Assembly (NCBI GenBank): GCA_016210855.1
Contig: JACQTJ010000125.1
Span: 1-49,546, forward strand
From: Acidobacteriota bacterium
Lineage (GTDB): Bacteria; Acidobacteriota; Terriglobia; Acidiferrales; 2-02-FULL-67-57
Reading direction: 5' to 3'
Length of the DNA stretch: 49,546 nt
The number at the start of each line of letters is the position of its first letter. The stretch's first letter is position 1. The notes under the pieces were generated by a model. The model ran no database searches and was not told where the DNA came from. It worked only from the letters and a program-made list of their open reading frames with translations. Below are positions 35,009 to 44,406 of the stretch, piece after piece. Position numbers and translations under genes: made by a program.

Positions 35009-36025
35009 CTAGAGCGGGCGTGTGCGGCAGGTGGCACCCTTGCCTTTCAGGCAATAGTCGTAGCAGTTCTTGTGCGCGATGTGCACACGCCGAAAGGACT
35101 CCTCAAGCGTCGTGCCCAGCTCGAATCGCGCATCGTCGTAAATCACCGGGCAGGGGTAGTAGCGCAGCACGCCCTCGCTCTTCTGCACGCACCGGCTGAA
35201 ATGGCACATCAGCGACTCGGGGGCTCTGTTCAAGCTGGAGAAACAGTTGGTGGTAACGAAGACTTCAGGCTTCGGCTCCTGACCCCGCTGGCCCAACTGC
35301 ACGAGTTGATTCCCCATCTCCAGCACGTTTTCAATCAAATTTACTTCGACCGGCCCCCGGAATAGCCCCTGGAAGTGGGCCCGAATCTCTTCGTCGGTTT
35401 GCTCGGAAAGGAAGGGCCGCTCCGCGGTGAGCACAGGCACGAAACCCATCTCCATCAGCTGCTTGATGGTCTCGACCGTCTGCGCAAAGGTTCCTTTGCC
35501 GCGAATGCCATCGTGTTCGGCTGCCCGCGGACTTTCCAAGGTGATGCGGACCCGCAAGCGGTCGCCGTGGCGCTCCCGCAGCTGCCGCAGGACGTCAAAA
35601 TGGTGGCGGATGTAACGCCGTCCGTTGGTGAGGATCTCGACCGGGGCGATTTCCAGCGCATACTCCAGGCTTCGGACGAACTCCTCGTTCCTCTTCGCCC
35701 GGCCGCGCAACACCGCCTCGTTCACGAAGACTTCACCGCCGGTGAAGCAGATTTTCTGGACTCCGAAGCGGGCGGCGGTGTCCAGGTGCGGGCGGAGCTC
35801 CGTGAAGGCGATTTGCTCCAGGCGGTTGTTGGAAGGTGAGGAAGCCGTATAGCAGTGCGTGCACTTCAAGTCGCAAAGCGATCCTTGCATCACCCAGAGA
35901 TCTTCGAGCACGAAGCGTCCGCCCAGCCGCTTCGGATCAACGAAGGCGCGCTGCTCGCCCTTGGCGTTCGTGAGGGCGAGGCCGTCGGGGTGCCGCCCGA
36001 GGAGCGTGGGGATGGCCGTGCCCAT
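35009..36025 (-). CDS. Radical SAM protein with Cys-rich C-terminal region
   Basis: CDLKCTHC (CxxxCxxC), FTGGEVFVNE, and several C-terminal Cys (CHFSRC, CPVIYDD, NCYDYCLKGKGATC). TGATG overlap with the upstream methyltransferase gene. Confidence 0.88.
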   Translation of the reverse strand: MGTAIPTLLGRHPDGLALTNAKGEQRAFVDPKRLGGRFVLEDLWVMQGSLCDLKCTHCYTASSPSNNRLEQIAFTELRPHLDTAARFGVQKICFTGGEVFVNEAVLRGRAKRNEEFVRSLEYALEIAPVEILTNGRRYIRHHFDVLRQLRERHGDRLRVRITLESPRAAEHDGIRGKGTFAQTVETIKQLMEMGFVPVLTAERPFLSEQTDEEIRAHFQGLFRGPVEVNLIENVLEMGNQLVQLGQRGQEPKPEVFVTTNCFSSLNRAPESLMCHFSRCVQKSEGVLRYYPCPVIYDDARFELGTTLEESFRRVHIAHKNCYDYCLKGKGATCRTRPL

Positions 36026-37194
36026 CAGCAGCAGTCTCCCGGCCCACAAACGCTGGCTGCGGGGGCGAGGGTCTTGCGGTAGCGCTTTCCCTTGGTCTCG
36101 CGCGGGTCCCGCACCTCCGCCCCGCTGCAAACGAATCCACGGGCTCTCTTGAGCGGCACCTCGCGCCGGGGCGGCAGAGGAATGATGTCGTCAGCGTACG
36201 GAGCCTGGGTGAGAATCTTGTAAGTCTTGTCGCAGACCGCCATGCGCTGGCCGCGGCGCAAAACGTGTCCGTCGTCGTCCCGCACTTCCTTCCAGGGGCC
36301 CTTGTAGACGACCGCCTGGTAGCGCTCCAAGCACGGGCCTTCCTTGCCTTTGCGAGCGGTCACGGTGATGGAGCGGAATTCGATTCCGCGGACCGTCTGC
36401 CAGGGCTTCTGGTCATACTTTTCGATTTGAATGCCGTAGAAGCCGGCCCGCTCGAACGACTCCAGGAACTTGTCCTCACGGAAGGCGCCGGCGATACACC
36501 CACTCCAGAGCTTGGGGTCGCGTTTCATAGCGGCAGGCACGTCTTCGTCGGACACGATGTCACTGATGGCCACCCGCCCGCCGCGCTTCAGCACCCGGTA
36601 CATCTCCGCGAAAAGCTTTTCCTTGTCGGCGTCCTTTACCAGGTTGAGGACACAGTTCGAAATGATGACGTCCACCGACTCGCCGGCAATCAGCGGCGCT
36701 GCCGTGCGCAGCCGTTCGGTGAAGGCCTCGAAATCAGCCAGATCGGCGGCGGTGCGAACCGGCCGGCCCTTCAGGTAAGCCTCCAGCTCATCAAGCGGCA
36801 GGGCCAGATCTTGGATGCGGGCGCGGTGGAAGACGACGTTGTCATACCCCAGGCGCTCGGCGACCGTGGGCTGATGCTTGCGGGCCAGAGCCAGCATCTC
36901 TTCGTTCATGTCCACCCCGATGACCTTTCCCGTGGGCCCGACGATTTGAGCCGCGCTGTAGCAGACCTTGCCCGCGCCCGAACCCAGGTCGAGCACCGTA
37001 TCGCCGGTGCGCAAGTACGGCGTGGGGTCGCCGCACCCGTAGTCGCGCTCCACAATCTCGGCCGGGATCAGTTCCAGGGCGCGAGGGTCGTAGGTCACCG
37101 GACAACAAAGAGCCGGCTCCTTCTTTCGGGCCGCCTCGCTGTAGCGCGCCCGAACCGCCTGTTCACTGTCCATCAATGGCTGCCGACGTGGCAT
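36025..37194 (-). CDS. ArsM-like SAM-dependent methyltransferase with C-terminal extension and Cys-rich tail
   Basis: VLDLGSGAGKVCYSAAQIVGPTGKVIGVDMNEEML, ISNCVLNLV, DPKLWSGCIAGAFREDKF; tail ...VCGPGDCC. RBS aaggaGAAGCGACC before ATG at 37194. Confidence 0.82.
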   Translation of the reverse strand: MPRRQPLMDSEQAVRARYSEAARKKEPALCCPVTYDPRALELIPAEIVERDYGCGDPTPYLRTGDTVLDLGSGAGKVCYSAAQIVGPTGKVIGVDMNEEMLALARKHQPTVAERLGYDNVVFHRARIQDLALPLDELEAYLKGRPVRTAADLADFEAFTERLRTAAPLIAGESVDVIISNCVLNLVKDADKEKLFAEMYRVLKRGGRVAISDIVSDEDVPAAMKRDPKLWSGCIAGAFREDKFLESFERAGFYGIQIEKYDQKPWQTVRGIEFRSITVTARKGKEGPCLERYQAVVYKGPWKEVRDDDGHVLRRGQRMAVCDKTYKILTQAPYADDIIPLPPRREVPLKRARGFVCSGAEVRDPRETKGKRYRKTLAPAASVCGPGDCC

Positions 37195-37881
37195 GGTCGC
37201 TTCTCCTTGTCCGAGGCTTCGGCCCATTGGGCCCGAACGCTCGCTAGGCTACTTGAGATTGGACGGACGTTCAAGGCGCGGGGATTCAGTCGGAATCAGC
37301 CTTTGCCCAGCATGGAGTGTCGTCGCCTGCAGACGTTGGACAGTGAGGCCATCCGCCGCCGTGCCCAACGCTTCGGGCGGGAAATCCAGGCCGCTTTACC
37401 GAAATAGCAAGCGGCGGCCAGCCGCTCGGCTGTCCGGTGGCCTCGTGGCCGGCCACCCCTGGGAGGTGCCAGGCTACCGCGAACCCGCCACAAATTTCCC
37501 GAAGGGAGGCTGGGGTTCCCGTCTTGGGAGAGGAGCCACCCACTGGCTGCACAGCACACCCTCTAAGTGCTTTTCTTTTCGTGAGCTGCGGCTCAGGGGT
37601 TTGGCGAGTGTCGTGCTTAGCCACTGCGCGGAAGAGTGGCGGCTCGCGCTCTGCGGAACCAGCAGCCTGGCAGTCGGCGTGGCGGGCGCAACCCCCGTAC
37701 CCGACTCCGGGCTGTTGGTTTGTTTCTCTCCCTGGGTCGGTTCAGGCCAGGAGGAAACTGCATCGCCAACCCCAATCCGGGTCGGCTCCCCAAGCTGGCT
37801 CGGACCCCCATCGAAGCGGGGGTCGCCACCTTCCCTGACACTCCGGGCTTGATCCCCTGCCGCGAAGTATCCGGAGGGACC

Positions 37882-38121
37882 TCAGGCCGGGCTTCTGCTG
37901 ACCTCAACTTTTTCTGTGAGGGGAATCGCTGCCCGGCGGACCCAATGCACCACCTCGGTCTCCTTGAGTCGGGAGGCGTCGAACTGGATCGAAGCCACGC
38001 GGTTGGCCTCGTCCACCCGGATGCGCAGGATGCCGTAGTGGCTAGCGAGCTCCCCCAGGGCCTTCACTTGGGCGGGGCTGAGCGGCCCGGCGTAGCGGTA
38101 GCTGACCTCTAGGTAGGTCAT
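37882..38121 (-). CDS. Small conserved-looking hypothetical protein
   Basis: MTYLEVSYRYAGPLSPAQVKALGELASHYGILRIRVDEANRVASIQFDASRLKETEVVHWVRRAAIPLTEKVEVSRSPA; predicted beta-alpha-beta pattern, compact 79 aa. Confidence 0.65.
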   Translation of the reverse strand: MTYLEVSYRYAGPLSPAQVKALGELASHYGILRIRVDEANRVASIQFDASRLKETEVVHWVRRAAIPLTEKVEVSRSPA

Positions 38122-38180
38122 AGGGCCTCCGAAACGCCGGCGATTATACACGCCCGAGCGTTGCCGTCCGGGTCTGGCCG

Positions 38181-41100
38181 CTACTTGGGCGGCTGCTTGC
38201 GCTTGCGCAGCCGGTCGAGGATGTCGCCCAGCGTCCCGGCGGGCTTGTCGCGCCCGCGGCCGAGCTTCATTTCCATGAGCCGTCCCAGGTCGAGCTCCAG
38301 CTTGGGGGCGGCGAAGGTGCCGCGAATCAGGAAAGGAATCATGACCCGTCCCTGCTCGTCGGTGAAGAAGCCGCCCACCACTGCTCCCAAGCCGCCGCGG
38401 CTGCTCAAGCGCTGGCTGGCTTCGGGGGTGAAGGTGGCGGTGGACGCAAACGCCAACTCATCCTCCAGGCTGAAGCCGCCCAACGCAGTCATGGTCAGAT
38501 CGGGCGTGCGCAGGGTGAGATCGTCGGTGCGCACCCAGCCGTCGGCGATCTGGAATTGGGTGGTCATGTCTTCGATGGGTGTGTCGCGCTGCTCGGTGCT
38601 CAATCCCGCCAACTGCCCCAGCGCCACCAGTTCCCGGCTGAGGTTGAGTTGCGCGAACCGCCCGTTCACCAGCGACAGTGCACCCTGGCCTACGGCCGAA
38701 CGAAGGATGGCGGGCCGCTCGCTCCCGGCGAAGCGCACCGTCACTGCGCCCCCCAGACGCCCGTGCAGACGGTTCTTCGACTCGGAATTCTCCGAGAGCA
38801 GTTTGTTCGCGTCCACGTTGCGCAGCAGCCCGTTGAACTCGGCCAGCGGCTCCGCACCCTGCAGGTTCACCACCAGCCGGCCGCGGCCGCCGCCGTCGTA
38901 GAGTCCGAACTCGATGGGCTCGCAGGTCACCACGCGGTTGGAGATGCTCAGCGGAGAGACAAACGGCGCCAGGGTCAGCGTGCCGTGGGTCACCCGGTCG
39001 AACTCCAGCCGCCCGCGCCCACTCAAGCGGGCGAACCAGTCGCCGCCCTTTTCCTGGGCGTGCACCACGGGGAGAAAAAGCTGCGATAGCCGCCGGCGCT
39101 TGGGAGGCGCGGCGGGGGCGGCCGGCTGGGCGCCGACTAGGGCCTGGAGGCCCATCACGTCCAGGCGGTCGCCGCGCAGGTCGAAGTTGACCCGGGGGGC
39201 GTCGAAGTTATCTACCCGCAGCGAGCCCTCGAGCTTCGTCCCGGCCGCCGCCAGACGCAGGTTCGTCACCTGGAGCCGGTTGGAAGCAAACTCGACCTCC
39301 GCCTGCTCGATGCCCAGCGGCTGCGTCAGCGCCGCCAGCGTGACCGACGCTCCCGCCAGTTGGACCCGCCCGCTCAGGTCGAGCGGCGAGGCCTTCTCGC
39401 CCAGCAGGCCGCGCAGATCCACGGCGGCCGTCACCCGCCCGCTGGCCCGACCGCCGGGCAGAGGATCGCTGCCCAGGACGCGCGCCAGCCCCACGAGCAC
39501 CTCCAGGTCGGCGCCGTCGGTCTCGACGTGAGCCTCCAGGGCAGGCCGAGTCCGATAGTTGTCCAGACGGAAATTGGCGCGGGCCCGCAGCTCCTCTCCG
39601 AGCGTGGCAGCAAAGGGCGCCGCTGCGAGCCGGGTGGGGCTGAGGGCCAGCTCCAGGGCCGGCACGCGCAGGGGCTGGGGGAGCTGTGGGGTAGTGAGAG
39701 AAAAGTCGCGGAAGGCGAGCGTGCCTTCGTAGGCGATCTTCGCCGGCTCGGCCAGCGGCCCGCTCAGGTCAATCGCCGGGCGCACCCGCCCGCTCAGCTT
39801 CTGCCCTTCGCCGAGCGGGTTGGCGCCGAAGGCCGAGGCCAGCGCCAGGAGCGGCCCGACCGGAACGTCCTCACCCGTCACCCGCGCTTTCAGGCGCGCC
39901 TGGCCGCGATAGTCGTCCACCGTGGCTGCCAGCGTCAGGTTCACGCCCGGCTCGGGCGAGATCGTAAAGGGCGCGGCGATGAGGCGCTCGCGGTCGAACT
40001 CGACGACCACGGCCGGCACCTCAACCGGCTTCGCCAGCTCGGCGAACTTCAGGGAAAGCGCCCGGAACTTGAGGGTGCCGCCGTAGCTCATCCGGGCGGG
40101 CTCGGCCAGCGGCCCGGCGAGCTTCAGGGCCGGCTGGACGAATCCGGTCACCTGCTGCCCTTCGCTCAGCGTCTTCACTCCGAAGCGCGCCCCCAGCGCC
40201 AGCAGTGGTGCCAGAGGCACTTCCCCGCCGCCGACACGGGCCTCGACGACCGGCCGGCTGCGAAAGCCCGAGACGGAACCGGCAAGTATCAGGCTCACGC
40301 CCGGCTCCGGGGAGACGCTGAAGGGGGCCGCCGTGATGCGGTCCGGCTCGAGGGTGAGGTCGAGGGCCGCCACCCGCAGGGGCTGGGCAAAGCCTTCCAG
40401 CTTCACCCCGAGGTCGCGTATCTTTGCCGTGCCGGTGAGTTGCCAAGCGTCCGACGCCCCGCTGGCCTTGAGCTCAGCCGTCAGCTTGCCCGTCGCCGGC
40501 GGAAGTCCTGGGGGCAGCGGGTATCCGAGCCGGGATGGAATTCGCGCCAACGCTCCCAAGTCGGCCTCGGCGGTGGTGAGCTTCAGGTCGAACCGAATCG
40601 GAGCCCCCAGCCTCAGGCTGCCCTGGCCCGCCACCCGCGCGCCGGCGTACTTGACCACCGTGTCGCCGAGCTCGACTCGGCTCCAGTCGGCAGGCAGCCG
40701 GGCCGAAAGCTCCAGGGCGAGGTTGTCCGCCGCCTGAGCCCCAAGGAGAGTCACCGTGCCGCTCAAGCTGATTGCGTCCGGGGTGGAGCTGAGTTTCAGC
40801 GCCCCGGCCAGCGCCCCCAGCCGCGCGAGCTCCGCCGGCACGCTGACCAGCGAGGCCAGGGCGGCCGGTCGGAAGTTTTCCAAGGTCAGCTCTGCCTGAA
40901 AGGGAGTCCGGGCCGGGGCCGCCAAGTCCAGCGGGCCCAGCCGTCCGCTGGCGCTCACCCGGCTGTCGGAATCAAAGCCGACCGCCAGGCGAAAAGGAAA
41001 AGCCTCGGTGGCGCTCAGGTCTGTGGCCGCAAGTTCCACGCCGCTCAGTCGGAGCGGCGTCCGCCCGGCCCGCTCGATGACCACCGTGCCCTCACGCAGC

Positions 41101-41558
41101 CGCCAGTTGCGCACCGGAGCGGCCGCTGGCCCCGGGCTGGAAGCCGGCTTCTCTGCCGGCTCTTCCGCCGCCAGCGTGGCCAGGTTCCACTCCCCCGCGG
41201 CGTTCTGGCGGAGCCAGACCTCGGGGCGAACCAACTCGAGCGCCTGCACCCGGGTCTCGCCGCGCAGGAGTGCCCCCAGGCTGAAGTCGAACTGCACCGC
41301 CTCGGCGCGGATGAACTCCTCTCCGGCAAAGCCCGGGGCCTCGGGGATACGCACCCGGTTCAAGCGTAGGCGCAGCGGCAGCAGCCGCAATTCCAACTCG
41401 GCCGCCTCTACCGGACGGTTCACCGAGCGGCCGAGTTGCTCCAGGATGAGCCCCCGGTAGCGATTGACATCGAAGGTGTAGACGAAGACGGCCGCGGCCA
41501 CCGCCAGCAGCCCGAGCAGGCCCGCCAGGGCAACCAAGGATTTCTTCAGCGCGCTCAT
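38181..41558 (-). CDS. AsmA family protein with internal repeats
   Basis: N-terminal TM then VNRYRGLILEQLGRSVNRPVEAAELELRLLPLRLRLNRVRIPEAPGF; C-terminal AsmA-like region. Confidence 0.88.
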   Translation of the reverse strand: MSALKKSLVALAGLLGLLAVAAAVFVYTFDVNRYRGLILEQLGRSVNRPVEAAELELRLLPLRLRLNRVRIPEAPGFAGEEFIRAEAVQFDFSLGALLRGETRVQALELVRPEVWLRQNAAGEWNLATLAAEEPAEKPASSPGPAAAPVRNWRLREGTVVIERAGRTPLRLSGVELAATDLSATEAFPFRLAVGFDSDSRVSASGRLGPLDLAAPARTPFQAELTLENFRPAALASLVSVPAELARLGALAGALKLSSTPDAISLSGTVTLLGAQAADNLALELSARLPADWSRVELGDTVVKYAGARVAGQGSLRLGAPIRFDLKLTTAEADLGALARIPSRLGYPLPPGLPPATGKLTAELKASGASDAWQLTGTAKIRDLGVKLEGFAQPLRVAALDLTLEPDRITAAPFSVSPEPGVSLILAGSVSGFRSRPVVEARVGGGEVPLAPLLALGARFGVKTLSEGQQVTGFVQPALKLAGPLAEPARMSYGGTLKFRALSLKFAELAKPVEVPAVVVEFDRERLIAAPFTISPEPGVNLTLAATVDDYRGQARLKARVTGEDVPVGPLLALASAFGANPLGEGQKLSGRVRPAIDLSGPLAEPAKIAYEGTLAFRDFSLTTPQLPQPLRVPALELALSPTRLAAAPFAATLGEELRARANFRLDNYRTRPALEAHVETDGADLEVLVGLARVLGSDPLPGGRASGRVTAAVDLRGLLGEKASPLDLSGRVQLAGASVTLAALTQPLGIEQAEVEFASNRLQVTNLRLAAAGTKLEGSLRVDNFDAPRVNFDLRGDRLDVMGLQALVGAQPAAPAAPPKRRRLSQLFLPVVHAQEKGGDWFARLSGRGRLEFDRVTHGTLTLAPFVSPLSISNRVVTCEPIEFGLYDGGGRGRLVVNLQGAEPLAEFNGLLRNVDANKLLSENSESKNRLHGRLGGAVTVRFAGSERPAILRSAVGQGALSLVNGRFAQLNLSRELVALGQLAGLSTEQRDTPIEDMTTQFQIADGWVRTDDLTLRTPDLTMTALGGFSLEDELAFASTATFTPEASQRLSSRGGLGAVVGGFFTDEQGRVMIPFLIRGTFAAPKLELDLGRLMEMKLGRGRDKPAGTLGDILDRLRKRKQPPK

Positions 41559-41628
41559 CGGCTCCCTCTCTCTTCTAAGAGGTACACAACCCCGCCGGGG
41601 TTGGCAAGGTGTTTGCGGGAGACCGGCG

Positions 41629-42714
41629 CTAGTTGCCGGTGGCTGGCGGGGGCGGAGGCACGTCTTCGGGGCGGTTCGCCAGCAGGTAGGTCTGGCTCAA
41701 GCCGCGGTACACTTGGCCGGCTACTTCGGCCGCCTTGGAGCCGCTCAGCGGGCGGCCGCCGCGTAGCAACACAATCACCGCGACGCGTTGTCCCCTGGGC
41801 AGCTCACCGTAAGAGGCAAACCAACCCAGCTTGGCGCGGTCTTCGCCGCAAGTGCCGGTCTTGCCGAGGAGGTGCTCTTCGGCTTCGGCGCTCACCCGGG
41901 CGGTGCCATAGAGCACAGCGGCTTCCATCCCGGCCCGCAGCTCGGGCAGCCAGCGCTGGATGGGCAGGTGGCGCTTGACGCGCGGCTTGAACCCGGCCCG
42001 CTCCTTCTCCGTCCGCGGGTATTGCAGGTAGTGAAGCGTGCCCCCGTTGGCGAAGGCCGCCATGAGCGCGGCCAGCTGCAGGGGAGTCACCTTGACGCCT
42101 TCACCAAAGCTCGAGAGCCGCCCCACGCCGCCGTAGGCGGGCGGCCGAGTCGGGAAAGAGCCGGGGTGTTCGTCCTCGACCAGGTAGCCGGCCAGTTCGC
42201 CGAAGCCGAGCAGGCGCGCATACGACGACACCTTCTCGAAGCCGAGCCGCTTGCCCAAGATCTCGAAGAAAGGGTTATTCGAGTAGGCCAGCGCCTCGGT
42301 CAAGTTGATCGACTGGCGTCGGGAAACACGCAGCAGCGTGTCGCCGGTGATCAAACCCTCTTCAAGGGCCGCCAACGAGACGGCCAGCTTGATCGTGGAG
42401 CAGGGCTTAAAGCCCGAAGAAAGCGCCAGCTTTTGGTTGACCAGGGTCAGGATCCGCCCCGAGTCTGCCTCCACCACCATCACGCTGCCGTTCAGATTCC
42501 CCAAGGCCCGAACGGCTACCTCCCGCACCGGGATCTCCTCCCCTTCCAAGAGGTCGTTCACCGTGGGGTCGGCGTAGCTCGGGACCGTGTAGCGCACCCG
42601 GCGGTGGGAGGACTTTTTCTTCTGCGCTGCCTGCACCCAGACCTCTCCGGCAGGCAGGAACACCAGCAGGGCAGCCAGGAAAAAGCTCCACCACCGCAAC
42701 CGTGACCGATGCAT
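41629..42714 (-). CDS. Penicillin-binding transpeptidase-domain protein
   Basis: STIK (SxxK), YSNNPFFEILG (SxN), KTGTCG (KTG); N-terminal signal/TM. Start trimmed to 42714. Confidence 0.85.
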   Translation of the reverse strand: MHRSRLRWWSFFLAALLVFLPAGEVWVQAAQKKKSSHRRVRYTVPSYADPTVNDLLEGEEIPVREVAVRALGNLNGSVMVVEADSGRILTLVNQKLALSSGFKPCSTIKLAVSLAALEEGLITGDTLLRVSRRQSINLTEALAYSNNPFFEILGKRLGFEKVSSYARLLGFGELAGYLVEDEHPGSFPTRPPAYGGVGRLSSFGEGVKVTPLQLAALMAAFANGGTLHYLQYPRTEKERAGFKPRVKRHLPIQRWLPELRAGMEAAVLYGTARVSAEAEEHLLGKTGTCGEDRAKLGWFASYGELPRGQRVAVIVLLRGGRPLSGSKAAEVAGQVYRGLSQTYLLANRPEDVPPPPPATGN

Positions 42715-42856
42715 CGGGTCGCTCCGGACTTGCCTGCGCTCGGCAGGCGGGACTTTTTTAGTGGTGGCGCTGCAGGATCGCACCCGATCCTAGGCCGGAA
42801 GACGTTTCGATGCAACATCTTTCTTCGAGAAACTCGGGCTTTGGCCCCCTCGGGGG

Positions 42857-42870
42857 GTGACCGCGGTCAC
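42857..42870. promoter_or_regulatory. Candidate CRP/FNR-family operator, perfect palindrome GTGACCGCGGTCAC
   Basis: GTGA-N6-TCAC palindrome 71 bp upstream of the hemerythrin ATG, in a divergent intergenic region. Confidence 0.5.
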
Positions 42871-42941
42871 AGCGGGCGGAGCCCGCCACGGCTAGGCTGA
42901 GTTGGGTATGCAAGAAGAGAAGGATTGAGGAGCTGAATCTC

Positions 42942-43502
42942 ATGACTACAGCCACCGCCGTCCTGCGCAGCGAGCACGATGCCATCCTGCGGATGCTGGA
43001 GGCAACCGAAGAGGCGGTGCGGCTCCTCTACCGCGGGGAAGGGGTGGACCCGGAGACTCTGGCCGGCCTGCTCGAGTTCTTCCGCTTGTTCGCCGACCGC
43101 TGCCACCACGGCAAAGAAGAAGACCTGCTGTTTCCGGCTCTGGAGAAGAAAGGCCTGCCGCGAGCGGGCGGACCCATCGGGGTCATGCTGGACGAGCACG
43201 AGCAAGGACGCTCGCTCCTCCGGGAACTGGGAGAGGCCGGCCAGGCCTACGCCCAGGGCGCCTCCGAGGCGGGGCGTCGCTGGGCCGAAGCCGCCCGCGC
43301 CTATGTCACCTTGCTGCGTCAGCACATCCACAAAGAGAACAACGTGCTGTTCCTGGTGGCGGAGAATCTGCTCTCGGACGCCGAGCAGCAGCAGCTGGCC
43401 CGCGCCTTCGAGAAGGTGGAAGAAGAAAGAATGGGGGCCGGCACCCATGAGCGGCTCCACGCCTTGATGGACAGGCTTGCCACTCAACTCTTGACTCCAT
43501 GA
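42942..43502 (+). CDS. Hemerythrin HHE cation-binding domain protein
   Basis: SEHDAILRMLEATEEA, CHHGKEEDLLFPALEKKG, EHEQGRSLLREL, HIHKENNVLFLVAENLL. Confidence 0.92.
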   Translation: MTTATAVLRSEHDAILRMLEATEEAVRLLYRGEGVDPETLAGLLEFFRLFADRCHHGKEEDLLFPALEKKGLPRAGGPIGVMLDEHEQGRSLLRELGEAGQAYAQGASEAGRRWAEAARAYVTLLRQHIHKENNVLFLVAENLLSDAEQQQLARAFEKVEEERMGAGTHERLHALMDRLATQLLTP

Positions 43503-43577
43503 ATCTTGCGGATAGAAGATGGCGCCAGGCTAGCCGCGAGCCCATGACTGCCGCCCACATCACCTAAGGAGGAATGA

Positions 43578-43913
43578 ATGAAGCACTGGCTGAAACCTGG
43601 CTTGATCCTGCTGATTGCGATGACCACTCCTCTGCTGCTCCTGGGCGGGGGCGATGCGGCAGCGGGCAAACCCGTCTACGACAAGAAGTGCGCCATGTGC
43701 CACGGCGCGGCCGGAGAAGGCAAAGAAGCCATGGCCAAGATGCTCAAGGTGGAATTCCGCCACCTGGGCTGCAAAGAGGTGCAGGCCAAGTCCGACCCCG
43801 AGCTGAGCAAGATCATCACCGAAGGCACGGGGAAGATGAAGGCCGTGACCGGGCTGAGCGTGACGGATGTGGCCAACGTGGTGGCCTACGTTCGCACGCT
43901 GGCCAAAAAGTAG
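43578..43913 (+). CDS. Small c-type cytochrome
   Basis: Signal peptide, KKCAMCHGAAGEG (CxxCH) and a distal Met/GTGKMK region. Confidence 0.92.
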   Translation: MKHWLKPGLILLIAMTTPLLLLGGGDAAAGKPVYDKKCAMCHGAAGEGKEAMAKMLKVEFRHLGCKEVQAKSDPELSKIITEGTGKMKAVTGLSVTDVANVVAYVRTLAKK

Positions 43914-43926
43914 CCTGACGGGCGCC

Positions 43927-44406
43927 TTGAAGCGGCACCGGAGCCTGCACCCCCTCAGCGAGCATCATCACCACGTCCTGGTCCAGGCTCTCCAGGTGCG
44001 CCGCGCCGGCACGATCCCGCCCAGCCGACACGCCGCCGCTCTTGAGCGGGTCGCCAGGAGTCTAGTTCGCTTTTGGAAGAAAACCGGGCAGAAGCACTTT
44101 CGTGAAGAAGAAGAGGTGCTGCTCCCTGCCTACGCCCGCCACGTGCCCCTCAACCAGGATGAGGCCGTCATGCGGATGCTTGCCGACCACGCGTCCATTC
44201 GCGCGGCCTTCCACGAGTTGCAGGCGGCGCTGGCGGAACGCCGCCTGGTGGAGGAGGGAGTCGCCATCCTGGGGCGGATGCTGCACGACCACGTGCGGCT
44301 GGAAGAAGAGCAGGTATTCCCGCGGATCGAGGCCACGCTGAGCGAAGCAGAACTCCTCGCCCTCGCTCCGCGCCTCACCCGCCTTTACCGGACCAAGAAA
44401 GGCTAG
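43927..44406 (+). CDS. Hemerythrin HHE cation-binding domain protein, second copy
   Basis: [68 protein letters not shown] start at 43927 inferred; the listed ATG at 43867 would overlap the cytochrome gene. Confidence 0.85.
   Translation: MKRHRSLHPLSEHHHHVLVQALQVRRAGTIPPSRHAAALERVARSLVRFWKKTGQKHFREEEEVLLPAYARHVPLNQDEAVMRMLADHASIRAAFHELQAALAERRLVEEGVAILGRMLHDHVRLEEEQVFPRIEATLSEAELLALAPRLTRLYRTKKG

Noticed and set aside
35860-36027. Possible selenocysteine at the TGA ending the ArsM-like protein (…CGPGDCC-TGA)
   Set aside because: The TGA overlaps the radical SAM ATG (TGATG), a normal coupling arrangement. The read-through (WARPSPRSSGGTPTASPS...) is the out-of-frame shadow of the next gene and has no protein-like features.
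37500-37570. Possible cobalamin riboswitch or RNase P RNA in the non-coding region
   Set aside because: Only fragments resemble conserved boxes (gccacccactgg; ggaggaaactgc at ~37751). The required order of conserved elements is absent and no B12 gene is nearby.
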